DNA of 64,000 nucleotides from an uncultured Clostridia bacterium (GTDB taxonomy: Bacteria > Bacillota > Clostridia > Monoglobales > Monoglobaceae): contig CAJTWN010000004.1 in NCBI GenBank assembly GCA_910580105.1, positions 62,001 to 126,000 of the forward strand, written 5' to 3'. The notes under the pieces were generated by a model. That model worked only from the letters and a program-made list of their open reading frames with translations, was not told where the DNA came from and did no database searches. The translations under genes were made by a program, and so were the position numbers. This document shows positions 8,350-16,304 of the stretch, piece after piece; the stretch's first letter is position 1, and each line of letters starts with the position of its first letter.

Positions 8350-9600
8350 TTACTTTTCCAGGCTGTGCAGGGGCAAATGTGCCTGCACCTTTTTCACATC
8401 CAGGGTGTTGGCGTCCGTGCCTGTCTGCTTGGCCACTGCGGCGGCGGTTCCGGCCGCCTGACCCAGGGTTGCACAGATGGGCATGATCCGATAAGATGCC
8501 TGTGCCTCATGGGTGGAGGAGATACAGCGTCCGGCAACCCATAGATTGTTTGTCCCCTTGGGACAGAGACAGCGATAGGGAATGGTATAATAAGTACCTT
8601 CCTCAAAGTAATAGTGACTGGTACCGCTGCCCTCCGGGTTATGGATGTCAATATCGTAGTTGCCCTCTGCAATGGCGTCTTCAAATTTGGTGCACGCCAC
8701 CAGATCCTCGGAGGTCAATAGATAGTTGCCTTCAATCATCCGGCTTTCCCGGGTTCCGATCTGCATGGCGGTGGAGATGAGCTTGGCATTCTGGAAGCCG
8801 TCGATATTTTCCTTCAGGAAGTGATAGAGCTCAAACACCTGCTCTCTTGCCTCAATTTCTGCCGTAGTTATATCGAAGGCGTCCACCGGGTTTCGCTTGA
8901 CAATCCGGGTGGAGTTGAAGTGGAGTACGCCGTCAATCATGGTACCAAAGATCAGAATATCCTCCCGGGGATTCTTGATCTTTCCTGCGGCCTGCCACTC
9001 TTGATAGAGGGGATCCATCATGGGGCGTGCCTTTTCAAACTTTTCAATATCCACATTTGCCAGACGGAAGCAGAGGGTCATGGGCTGGCACAGGTGATCT
9101 TCCGGGCGCCCAAGATGATAGGGACATCCGCTGAGCACCGCCAGATCTCCGTCACCGGTGGCATCAATGAAGAAGTCAGCGGTAAAGGTTTGATTTCCGG
9201 ACTTGTTGGCCACAGTGATGCTGGTCACATTTCCGTCGATCACATTTGCGTCCATTAGGTAGGAGTGGAACAGCAAATCAATCCCTTCTTTGAGAACCAT
9301 CCGGTTTAAGATGAGCTTGAGCCATTCTTCATCAAAGGTGGATTCATTTTCACCCAATGCACCGCAGTTTTTAAGCTCTTCTGCAATCTCCAAAAAGATG
9401 CCTCGGCTCAAATAGAATTTTTCATCGTCCTTCCATGTCCAGTAGGCCATGAAGGGGTTGACCAGGTTGTTGGCCGGTGCGCCGCCCAGACAATTGGTGC
9501 GTTCAATCAAAAGAACCGAGAGTTTTTCCCGCGCCGCTGCGATGGCGGCGCAGACGCCGGTGAAACCGCCGCCCACGACAATTAAATCATAGTGTTTCAT
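8350..9600 (-). CDS. FAD-dependent oxidoreductase (FAD_oxidored type)
   Basis: A 416-residue flavoprotein. The N-terminus has a Rossmann dinucleotide motif (VVGGGFTGVCAA) followed by the acidic residue of beta-2 (LLIERTNCLGG). A second FAD contact, IDATGDGDLA, lies at about residue 165, and a C-terminal GRCISSTHEAQASYR plus TLGQAAGTAAAVA closes the FAD domain. These are hallmarks of the pfam12831 FAD-dependent oxidoreductases common in gut and marine glycan loci, whose substrates are mostly unknown. It lies 32 bases downstream of the alpha-galactosidase in the same operon, so a role in processing an oxidised or unusual sugar is plausible but unproven. Confidence 0.85.
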   Translation of the reverse strand: MKHYDLIVVGGGFTGVCAAIAAAREKLSVLLIERTNCLGGAPANNLVNPFMAYWTWKDDEKFYLSRGIFLEIAEELKNCGALGENESTFDEEWLKLILNRMVLKEGIDLLFHSYLMDANVIDGNVTSITVANKSGNQTFTADFFIDATGDGDLAVLSGCPYHLGRPEDHLCQPMTLCFRLANVDIEKFEKARPMMDPLYQEWQAAGKIKNPREDILIFGTMIDGVLHFNSTRIVKRNPVDAFDITTAEIEAREQVFELYHFLKENIDGFQNAKLISTAMQIGTRESRMIEGNYLLTSEDLVACTKFEDAIAEGNYDIDIHNPEGSGTSHYYFEEGTYYTIPYRCLCPKGTNNLWVAGRCISSTHEAQASYRIMPICATLGQAAGTAAAVAKQTGTDANTLDVKKVQAHLPLHSLEK

Positions 9601-9632
9601 AAAATATATACCTTCTTTCTAAAATAATCACA

Positions 9633-11855
9633 TTATTCTACCGCAGTCAACCGATAGAGTCGGGAACGATAATCGCCGCCCAGTACAGTGTTGAGATCCG
9701 GCGACTTGACCGCGTGTTCGCTGGTAATCAGACCATACTGCATCAGCTCATCTCCGCCGCACAGCGTATCATTGAGGGAAACCCGATAGCACAAATTAGG
9801 GTCAAGCCCCATCAGGCGGATCCGCTCATAGGGTTCATTGGCTGGGGCGTGGGGTTTGTAATAGCCCACCAGCGCGGTTTTTTGATCTTCCGAAACCACC
9901 ATCCAGGCCGCCGCTTCATGGGTGAAGGGGCTTTGCAGACGATAGAAGGTTCCAAACTGGAAGAGTGCGCGGTTTTCCTTCATGAAGGCCACCTGTGCTT
10001 TGATCTTCTGCTGATCTTCTTCGGTGAGGGTGTTGACATTGAGCTCATAGCCGAATGTGCCGAAGTAGGCGGTGTTTGCCCGGGTTTCAATAGGTGAGAT
10101 CCGGCCGGTCTGATGGTTGGGAACCGCCGAGACATGAGCGCCGATGGAAGAAATCGGGTAGACCATGGAGGTACCGTACTGAATTTTCAGCCGTTCTGCC
10201 GCATCGGTGTTGTCCGATGTCCATGCCTGGGGCGCGTAGTAGAGGAGACCCGGATCAAACCGTGCGCCGCCGCTGGAGCAGGATTCAAACAACAGCTCGG
10301 GATAGCGGGTGCGCAGCCGTTCATAGAGGTCATATACCCCCAGGATATAGTTGTGCATGACCGTCCCCTGTTTTTCCGGGGGACAGCCGATGGCGTATAC
10401 CTCTGACATAGATCGATTCATATCCCATTTGATATAAGAGATGTGTCCGCAGTCCAAGACTTTGCACATCTGGTCATAGAGGTTATCCACAACCTCCTTT
10501 CGGGAGAAATCCAGGATATATTGATTTCTGCCGTGGCAGTGGTTTCGCTCCGGATCGCCCAGTACCCAGTCGGGATGGGTGCGGTACATCTCGCTGTCCT
10601 TATTGACCATCTCCGGCTCGAACCAGAGACCGAATTTTAATCCCATATCGGTGATCTTTTTGGCCAGACCCTCCACGCTGTTTGGGAGTTTTTCCAGGTT
10701 AGAAAACCAGTCCCCCAGGGAGGTGGTATCATTGTTCCGCTTCCCGAACCAGCCGTCGTCCAGGACAAAGAGTTCAATGCCAAGGGCTTTGGCCTTTTCG
10801 GCGATTTCCAAAATTTTTTCTTCATTAAAATTAAAATAGGTGGCTTCCCAGTTGTTAATCAGGATGGGACGCGGCCGATCCCGCCAATAGCCTCTGGCCA
10901 GCCGGGTTCGATAGAGGGTGTGGTATTGCTGACTCATCCCGTTCAGTCCTTCTTCGGAATAGACCATAATGCATTCCGGTGTCTGGAAGCTCTCACCCGG
11001 CTGCAGAGCGACGGAGAAATTTTGGGGATGGATTCCCATCAGTACCCGGGTGGTGTGGAAGGTATCCACCTCAGCCTGTGCCAGAAAGTTCCCGCTATAG
11101 ACAAAACTAAAGCCATAGACTTCTCCATGTCCTTCGGTGGTTTCCGGGCGTTTCAATGCGATGAAGGGGTTGTAGACACTGCTGCTGCATCCCCGCATGG
11201 AGTGAATGCTGGTGACTCCGCTCTCCAGCGGGCGGAATTTTACCTGTCGTTCTCTGGACCAGGTACCGGTCAGCTCCAGCAGTTCATAGTTGTCATCCGG
11301 GAGGTCAAGACAGAGACTAAGGGCTTGCAGGAGCTTTGCGGACTCCTTCCCGCAGATAAAGCGGACGCTTCGTGCGATGGCCGATACATCCCGGAAGATG
11401 GTGTAGGTGAGGAGGAGCTGTACATCCGTCACCTGGTCATACAGGGTGATGGCGATGGTGTCCGCCTCATCTGCCGATTCGGTATAGGTGGCAGGAAGGC
11501 CTTCCAGTCTGGGCTTTCCTGAAGTGATTTGATGGGATTGATAGGTGAAGTCATAGATCCGGCTTCCATTTGGCCGCTCCATAGAGAAAGCTGGATACCG
11601 GATGTCGCCGGTGCCGAAGATCGGGTATTCCTGCCGGATGTGTTCCAGGGAAAAGGAAAGATCTCCTTCAAAGGTACAGGCGGCCATGGGGCGGGGGGTG
11701 AACTCCAAAAGATGAGAAAAGTCTGCCCGGTCACGAAGGCGCTTCCCGAAATAGAGCTGACCCAGATGCCCGTTTTTCAGCACCGTAAAGATATAGCTGA
11801 TCTGCTCGTTATAGAGGTGAAAGGTTTTGGTTGATTCGTGAAATAGAATTGCCAT
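9633..11855 (-). CDS. GH36 alpha-galactosidase
   Basis: A 740-residue retaining alpha-galactosidase of the GH36 family, expected to remove terminal alpha-1,6-galactose from raffinose-type sugars and galactomannans. I see the N-terminal beta-supersandwich, then the TIM barrel with nucleophile motif YIKWDMNRSMSEV and acid/base motif TSDNTDAAERL, and a C-terminal beta domain. There is no signal peptide, so it acts in the cytoplasm on imported sugar. I chose ATG at 11855 because GGGAGGAG precedes it at good spacing; the longer frame to 11912 would run through the promoter. The start codon itself lies inside a palindromic operator-like site. The gene is first in an operon with the FAD oxidoreductase. 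Confidence 0.93.
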   Translation of the reverse strand: MAILFHESTKTFHLYNEQISYIFTVLKNGHLGQLYFGKRLRDRADFSHLLEFTPRPMAACTFEGDLSFSLEHIRQEYPIFGTGDIRYPAFSMERPNGSRIYDFTYQSHQITSGKPRLEGLPATYTESADEADTIAITLYDQVTDVQLLLTYTIFRDVSAIARSVRFICGKESAKLLQALSLCLDLPDDNYELLELTGTWSRERQVKFRPLESGVTSIHSMRGCSSSVYNPFIALKRPETTEGHGEVYGFSFVYSGNFLAQAEVDTFHTTRVLMGIHPQNFSVALQPGESFQTPECIMVYSEEGLNGMSQQYHTLYRTRLARGYWRDRPRPILINNWEATYFNFNEEKILEIAEKAKALGIELFVLDDGWFGKRNNDTTSLGDWFSNLEKLPNSVEGLAKKITDMGLKFGLWFEPEMVNKDSEMYRTHPDWVLGDPERNHCHGRNQYILDFSRKEVVDNLYDQMCKVLDCGHISYIKWDMNRSMSEVYAIGCPPEKQGTVMHNYILGVYDLYERLRTRYPELLFESCSSGGARFDPGLLYYAPQAWTSDNTDAAERLKIQYGTSMVYPISSIGAHVSAVPNHQTGRISPIETRANTAYFGTFGYELNVNTLTEEDQQKIKAQVAFMKENRALFQFGTFYRLQSPFTHEAAAWMVVSEDQKTALVGYYKPHAPANEPYERIRLMGLDPNLCYRVSLNDTLCGGDELMQYGLITSEHAVKSPDLNTVLGGDYRSRLYRLTAVE

Positions 11856-11860
11856 GGCAA
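11849..11860. promoter_or_regulatory. Operator-like palindrome over the alpha-galactosidase start codon
   Basis: TTGCCATGGCAA is a perfect 12-bp palindrome that covers the ATG. It matches the core of a second site centred 57 bases upstream at the -35. Confidence 0.6.
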
Positions 11861-11888
11861 CTCCTCCCATTTTGTGCATATTTATTAA

Positions 11889-11918
11889 AGTATAGCACGG
11901 GGAAATTGCCATGGCAAT
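11889..11918 (-). promoter_or_regulatory. Alpha-galactosidase promoter with overlapping operator
   Basis: On the minus strand the -35 TTGCCA (11912-11917), a 17-base spacer and the -10 TATACT (11889-11894) form a good promoter. The 14-bp palindrome ATTGCCATGGCAAT (11905-11918) covers the -35. Two copies of the same palindrome around a promoter suggest repression by a dimeric regulator, perhaps with DNA looping. No regulator gene is adjacent. Confidence 0.7.
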
Positions 11919-11929
11919 GCTGTAAAATT

Positions 11930-12817
11930 TTAATTTTCAATTTTTGTCGGGTTTTCTTTTGTTGTTTGTATGAAGAAGGTAATGGCATCCTGGGGGCAGG
12001 TATGGATACATTCTCCGCAGCGGATACACTCCGCCGAATTGGGGGTCTTTACCGGGTCAATGGCATGGGGGCAGGCCTTCTGACAGGCGCCGCATTGGGT
12101 ACAGGCCGCAGCGTCCACCTGATAGCGAAACAGGGAGATCCGGTTGAAAAAACCGTAAAACGCCCCCAGGGGACAGAGATACCGGCAGAAGGGACGATAG
12201 CTCCAAAGGGACAGAACAAGGACGGCGATGAGCAGAAGCATCTTCCAGCTGAACAAAAAGCCGAGGCTTGCACGGAGCGCCTCATTGGTGGCGACCAGCG
12301 GGATGCCGGCCATCAATGTTCCCGAAGGACAGATGTATTTGCAGAACCACGGATCCCCTTGGACGCCTGTGCCGGTGACCAGTGCCGGAAGCAGAAAGAC
12401 AAACAGAACGAGAACCACATATTTCAGGTATTTCAATACCCGGTCGCCGGGCAATACCTTTCGCTTTTGAAAGAATGGGATTTTGTAGAGGAGATCCTGT
12501 ACCCAGCCGAAGGGACATAGAAATCCGCAGACCAGCCGGCCGATCAAACTTCCGATCAGAATCAGAAAGCCCATGACATAGAATGAAAAGTGGTATCGAT
12601 TGCTGTTTAATACCGACTGCATGGCGCCGATGGGACAGGAGCCCAGCGCCCCGGGACAGGAATAGCAGCTGAGACCCGGAACACAGATGGCTTTGCTCTT
12701 TCCGGTATAAATTTTCCCCTGTAAAAATCCCAGAAGATATCCGTTGGTCAGCGCAGTAAATGCAAACTGAATCCATGGACGGAAGCGGTGTCGTTTGAAA
12801 AAGTTTTTCTTATCCAA
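11930..12817 (-). CDS. NapH-like membrane 4Fe-4S polyferredoxin
   Basis: An integral membrane iron-sulphur protein of about 295 residues. It has several transmembrane helices, two CxxxCP-type pairs in CGFLCPFG and CRYLCPLG characteristic of NapH/NosR/MauN-like proteins, and a C-terminal pair of classical 4Fe-4S motifs (CTQCGACQKACP and CIRCGECIHTCP). It probably moves electrons across or along the membrane to the partner thioredoxin-like protein. I favour a TTG start at 12817, preceded by GGAG and overlapping the stop of the upstream small gene by 8 bases. The longer frame to 12904 only shadows that small gene. It is last in the tlpA operon. Confidence 0.85.
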   Translation of the reverse strand: MDKKNFFKRHRFRPWIQFAFTALTNGYLLGFLQGKIYTGKSKAICVPGLSCYSCPGALGSCPIGAMQSVLNSNRYHFSFYVMGFLILIGSLIGRLVCGFLCPFGWVQDLLYKIPFFQKRKVLPGDRVLKYLKYVVLVLFVFLLPALVTGTGVQGDPWFCKYICPSGTLMAGIPLVATNEALRASLGFLFSWKMLLLIAVLVLSLWSYRPFCRYLCPLGAFYGFFNRISLFRYQVDAAACTQCGACQKACPHAIDPVKTPNSAECIRCGECIHTCPQDAITFFIQTTKENPTKIEN

Positions 12818-12956
12818 TGCCAATACACTCCAGACATACACGGATTGCTTTGATGAGGACGGTGCCGATCTCACTGCGGACTGCCCCGAAGACCAAAAAG
12901 GCAACTGCGATGCAGAGCGCCAGGATGGTTTGAAAATTTCGTTTTAGAAAATTCAT
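12810..12956 (-). CDS. Small CXXC membrane protein, CD1871A type
   Basis: A 48-residue reading frame easily missed because of its length. It starts MNFLKRNF, has one hydrophobic helix (about residues 9-25) and ends VCLECIGIG with a CLEC motif. Its ATG overlaps the stop of the thioredoxin-like lipoprotein by 4 bases (ATGA), and its stop overlaps the polyferredoxin start. This length, the C-terminal CLECIG motif and the gene order match what I recall of the CD1871A family of CXXC proteins in clostridia. A role in passing electrons or thiols between the membrane ferredoxin and the outer thioredoxin is an inference from context. Confidence 0.8.
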   Translation of the reverse strand: MNFLKRNFQTILALCIAVAFLVFGAVRSEIGTVLIKAIRVCLECIGIG

Positions 12957-13537
12957 CGTTTCAGCCCCTCCAGGCGGGTGTCAATTTCCTGCTTCCACTG
13001 GGATTTATTTCGGGGGCCAACCAGGGGTTTGCCTACCTGGGCGCCGTTCTTGTCCACAAATACGGTGGTGGGGATGTACTGAATACCAGCAAGTGCCCCC
13101 GTCATCATTTCAATGTCGGGAATGAGGTGGGGGTAAGAGGCGCCGGTTTCTTCCACGATCCCTTTTGCGGTCTGGAGGACATCCTCGGCAGGACTGCCGG
13201 AGGAATTCAGCGCATCAGAGAGGAGACCGATGATCTGAACGCCAGTCCCCTGGTATTCCTGTGCCAGAGCGCCCAGATCGGGCATCTCCTCAATACAGGG
13301 AGAACAGTAACTGCCCCAGATGTTCACCAGGGTGAGATCGGCCTGGGCAAAGATAGCATCGGTTACTGTATTTCCTTCTAGGTCTTTTAGGTTAAAACTG
13401 CCAAAAACCGGTTTGGGACTTTGTGATGCAGTATTCGTGGTTTCTGTGGGTTTTTCTGCCTCCTGACAGGCAGAGAGGGGAAGGGTGAGGCTGAATACAA
13501 CAAGAGAGGTGCATAGGATACGGATAAACTTACGCAT
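12953..13537 (-). CDS. TlpA/ResA-like thioredoxin lipoprotein
   Basis: A 194-residue protein with a lipoprotein signal peptide (lipobox LSAC at about residues 21-24), a Thr/Ser-rich linker and a thioredoxin-fold domain of the AhpC-TSA/Redoxin group. The active-site motif is WGSYCSPCIEEMP, with CSPC at about residue 78, and the cis-Pro region is IPTTVFVDKNG. Anchored outside the membrane, it should reduce disulphides of exported proteins. Electrons would come from the membrane polyferredoxin encoded in the same operon. The downstream gene starts in its stop codon, so synthesis is coupled. Confidence 0.9.
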   Translation of the reverse strand: MRKFIRILCTSLVVFSLTLPLSACQEAEKPTETTNTASQSPKPVFGSFNLKDLEGNTVTDAIFAQADLTLVNIWGSYCSPCIEEMPDLGALAQEYQGTGVQIIGLLSDALNSSGSPAEDVLQTAKGIVEETGASYPHLIPDIEMMTGALAGIQYIPTTVFVDKNGAQVGKPLVGPRNKSQWKQEIDTRLEGLKR

Positions 13538-13569
13538 AGTTTGACTCCTTTATTGATAAAGTTATTCTG

Positions 13570-13598
13570 ATTATAGCAGAGTTAAGGTTCTTTTGCAA
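13570..13598 (-). promoter_or_regulatory. Promoter of the tlpA operon
   Basis: On the minus strand TTGCAA (13593-13598), a 17-base spacer and TATAAT (13570-13575) lie just upstream of the lipoprotein gene. Confidence 0.75.
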
Positions 13599-13599
13599 G

Positions 13600-13630
13600 A
13601 AAAATCGCCGATCCGTTTTGGATCGGCGAT
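13600..13630 (-). terminator. Terminator of putP
   Basis: An 11-bp stem, ATCGCCGATCC / GGATCGGCGAT, with a 5-base loop, followed by TTTTT on the minus strand. It separates putP from the tlpA promoter. Confidence 0.9.
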
Positions 13631-13642
13631 AGGGGAACAACT

Positions 13643-15190
13643 TTAAATTTCGGCCGCCTGGGCTTCGTCATACTGTGCTGCCACATCCTCGGGGAGTTTG
13701 GTACACAGAGAAACGATGACAATGACCAGACAAGAGATGATAAAGGCAGGTACCAGTTCATAAACATCAAAGATACCGCCCTTCATGAAGTACCATATAA
13801 TATCCACGATACCACCGGTGAGCACGCCGGCAATGGCACCCTGCACGGTCATTCTCCGCCAATAAAGGGAGAAGATAATACAGGGACCGAAAGCCGCACC
13901 AAAGCCGCCCCATGCCATGGAAACCAGTCCAAAGACCGAACTGTTTGGATTGAATGCAAGGAGAATGGCAATGACGGACACGACCATAACCACAATCCGG
14001 CTGATCCAAACCATCTTTTTCTGGGACGGTGTCTTCTTTGCGAAAGAGAGGTACATATCCTCAGTAACGGTAGAGGCAGTGACCAAAAGCTGAGAATCCG
14101 CCGTACTCATGATGGCCGCCAGAATTGCAGTCAGGAAGATACCGCACAGAAGCATACCAATGATATTATTCATATTGCCAAAGATACTCTTGATGAGTAC
14201 CATAAACACTTTTTCAGAGTCGCCGTTTACGATCTGGGTCAGAGAAGCGTTGGCAAGACCGGCGTCAATATAGACCTTGCCCAGGGCGCCAATGATGACT
14301 GCGCCGGCCAGGGTAATGATGACCCAGATGCAGGCAATGATCCGCGCCGGCCGGATTTCAGAAGAGGAGCGGATGGCCATAAAACGGGTCAGAATGTGGG
14401 GCTGACCAAAATATCCGAGTCCCCAGCCGATGCTGGAGATGAGAAGCAGAACATTGACTGTACCAAAGGTGTCTTTGGGAATCCAGGAAAAGACTTCACC
14501 GGTGACCGCCTCTGCCCCCTTAAAGCCCAGCATAGTCTGCTCAAAGCCGCCCAGCTGGGAGATGATGATGAAGGGCATGACGATGATGGCAAGGAACATG
14601 ATGATTCCCTGTATGAGGTCTGTCCATGCAACGGCTTTAAAGCCGCCCAGGAAGGTATAGCCAATAATGATGATACCGCCGATCAGAAGTCCCCAGGCAT
14701 AGGGAACGCCGAAAGCGGATTCAAACAATTTTGCCCCGGCTGTGAACTGTGAAGCCGTATAGACCAGGAAGAAGAACATGATAAACAAGGAAGATGCAAT
14801 ACGTAAAATCTTTGTTTTGTCCTTAAAACGGTTTTCAAAATACACCGGAATGGTGATGGAATTGTTGGAAATCTGCGTTTGTTTGCGCAGGCGTTTTGCT
14901 ACAAATAACCAGTTGAGATATGTACCAATCAAAAGACCAACAGCGGTCCAGATGGCGGAAGTTGTGCCGCTGAACAGCAGATAGGCCGTGCCGGGCAGAC
15001 CGATCAGGAGCCAGCCGCTCATATCTGATGCCTGTGCAGACATTGCTGCTACCCATTTGTTCAAACTTCTTCCCCCCAGGAAGTAGTCTGACATGTCTTC
15101 ATTTTTTCTGTAAAACCCAAGGCCAATCAAAAGCATGATAATTAAATATGCTGCCAATACGGCGAGTTCTACAATCGTACTCATTTGCAT
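13643..15190 (-). CDS. putP: Sodium/proline symporter PutP
   Basis: A 515-residue sodium:solute symporter with about 13 transmembrane helices. The family signatures include the N-terminal YFLGGRSLNKWV and the Na+-site region SAQASDMSGWLLIGLPG, which is close to the PutP consensus and separates it from sugar symporters of the family. The sodium-motif stretch AILAAIMSTADSQLLV lies in the second half. It imports proline with Na+, as a nutrient and possibly as an electron acceptor for Stickland metabolism. The start at 15190 has GGAGGG upstream. It follows the small lipoprotein gene by 24 bases and may share its transcript. Confidence 0.92.
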   Translation of the reverse strand: MQMSTIVELAVLAAYLIIMLLIGLGFYRKNEDMSDYFLGGRSLNKWVAAMSAQASDMSGWLLIGLPGTAYLLFSGTTSAIWTAVGLLIGTYLNWLFVAKRLRKQTQISNNSITIPVYFENRFKDKTKILRIASSLFIMFFFLVYTASQFTAGAKLFESAFGVPYAWGLLIGGIIIIGYTFLGGFKAVAWTDLIQGIIMFLAIIVMPFIIISQLGGFEQTMLGFKGAEAVTGEVFSWIPKDTFGTVNVLLLISSIGWGLGYFGQPHILTRFMAIRSSSEIRPARIIACIWVIITLAGAVIIGALGKVYIDAGLANASLTQIVNGDSEKVFMVLIKSIFGNMNNIIGMLLCGIFLTAILAAIMSTADSQLLVTASTVTEDMYLSFAKKTPSQKKMVWISRIVVMVVSVIAILLAFNPNSSVFGLVSMAWGGFGAAFGPCIIFSLYWRRMTVQGAIAGVLTGGIVDIIWYFMKGGIFDVYELVPAFIISCLVIVIVSLCTKLPEDVAAQYDEAQAAEI

Positions 15191-15214
15191 TTTTTTCCCT
15201 CCAAATTATATTGT

Positions 15215-15649
15215 TTATTTATCTCTTGTACATTTTGCTGTATATTTATCCATGACGGTTGCAGTCAAATTGGATTCATCAACGGTGTACTGAATATCTA
15301 TTGATGACGGCAGAAGAGAAGAGGTGACGGTTAACGTATCAAAACCTTCTTCTGTATATTCGGCAGAGAGTACGCCGAATTTGATTTTGTGGTCATCTGT
15401 TATTGTTATTGTGGTTCCTTTTTTCAAAAGTTTTTCAACCATGGGATTTGCTGCGGAAGCATCATCAAGTCCACTTACTTCGTTGATGGTCCATTCACCA
15501 ATTACAAGTTCTGTGGGAGATTTGGTTGCCTGCGGTTGTTCTGTGGCCGCCGGCGCTGAAGTTGGTTCTGTAACCGGTGTCTTTCCACATGAACACAGAA
15601 GGCTTAATCCAGCGACAGCGGCTGCAGTAATCATCATTGTTTTTTTCAT
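15215..15649 (-). CDS. Small lipoprotein of unknown function
   Basis: A 144-residue protein with a signal peptide and a lipobox (LLCSC). It has a Pro/Thr/Ala-rich linker at about residues 25-45 and a C-terminal domain of about 95 residues rich in beta-prone sequence, reminiscent of lipocalin-like small lipoproteins of gut Firmicutes. No enzymatic motif is visible. It has its own promoter with an inverted repeat on the -10 and is followed directly by putP. Confidence 0.75.
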   Translation of the reverse strand: MKKTMMITAAAVAGLSLLCSCGKTPVTEPTSAPAATEQPQATKSPTELVIGEWTINEVSGLDDASAANPMVEKLLKKGTTITITDDHKIKFGVLSAEYTEEGFDTLTVTSSLLPSSIDIQYTVDESNLTATVMDKYTAKCTRDK

Positions 15650-15673
15650 TGTATACCACCTTTATTTTTCAGT

Positions 15674-15716
15674 CTATGATAAAAAATATCATAGCATATT
15701 TATTACATGATTGCAA
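15674..15716 (-). promoter_or_regulatory. Promoter of the lipoprotein-putP unit with inverted repeat
   Basis: On the minus strand TTGCAA (15711-15716), a 17-base spacer and TATGAT (15688-15693). The inverted repeat CTATGAT-N7-ATCATAG (15674-15694) covers the -10 and the expected start site, a typical place for a repressor. Confidence 0.65.
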
Positions 15717-15741
15717 GTATTTTCCTCAATAATTATGAAAT

Positions 15742-15765
15742 AAGCGTTATCCGGAGATAACGCTT
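15742..15765 (-). terminator. Terminator hairpin after tspO
   Basis: A 10-bp stem, AAGCGTTATC / GATAACGCTT, with a 4-base loop, followed on the minus strand by a T-rich but interrupted run. Confidence 0.65.
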
Positions 15766-15771
15766 ACGTTT

Positions 15772-16251
15772 TTAGCGGTTTAGTAACCAGATTCCAATAT
15801 TTAAATAGAGGGCGAAACCGGTCCAAATCAGCGTGGGTAGCATCAGTTTTGCGGCTGTTTTGTCAACAGCGCTGAAAACTATGGTACACAAAGCAGTGAG
15901 GACGAAGAGCAAGCCACACCAGATTGCGGCAAATCCCTTAAAATTAAATGTGAAAAAGAAGACTGTCCATAGCAGTTGAAAACACATGACCAGAATGAAC
16001 AAAATAATGGCGGATTGCCTGTCTTTGGGATGATTCCTGTTGATTCGGATACGATAAAAGGCAATTCCCATAAGAATGTATAAAATTGTCCAAACAATGC
16101 CGAATAGATAGGAAGGCGGTGCCAGGGGCGGTTTGACCCAGGCGGCATAGTCGATTGCCGCATTTCTTGTAAAAAATCCGCCAAGCAGGCCCATACCTAA
16201 TGTGAAAAGCAGGCTGGTAAGTAATTTTTTTAGATTTATTGCTGTAAACAT
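15772..16251 (-). CDS. tspO: TspO/MBR tryptophan-rich sensory protein
   Basis: A 159-residue membrane protein with five predicted helices and the TspO/MBR signature WVKPPLAPPSYLFGIVWT in the first loop and second helix. Members bind porphyrins, haem-like pigments and cholesterol and influence stress responses. I start it at ATG 16251, which has AGAGGTGG upstream; the frame continues further but without a ribosome site. It appears monocistronic, convergent with nothing nearby and ended by the hairpin at 15742. Why a spore-forming anaerobe keeps it is not clear from context. Confidence 0.92.
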   Translation of the reverse strand: MFTAINLKKLLTSLLFTLGMGLLGGFFTRNAAIDYAAWVKPPLAPPSYLFGIVWTILYILMGIAFYRIRINRNHPKDRQSAIILFILVMCFQLLWTVFFFTFNFKGFAAIWCGLLFVLTALCTIVFSAVDKTAAKLMLPTLIWTGFALYLNIGIWLLNR

Positions 16252-16304
16252 AAAACCACCTCTTGCAAACATTCTATGCAAGAGATGGTTTGTCTATGCT
16301 TGTT

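Noticed and set aside
10920..11522. Plus-strand frame of 200 codons inside the alpha-galactosidase gene
   Set aside because: Antisense to a gene with clear catalytic motifs; no ribosome site or promoter.
11856..11912. Longer N-terminus of the alpha-galactosidase
   Set aside because: The extension would cover the -10, -35 and operator; ATG 11855 has the ribosome site.
12049..12776. Alternative frames opposite or within the polyferredoxin gene
   Set aside because: They conflict with the conserved Cys motifs of the main frame.
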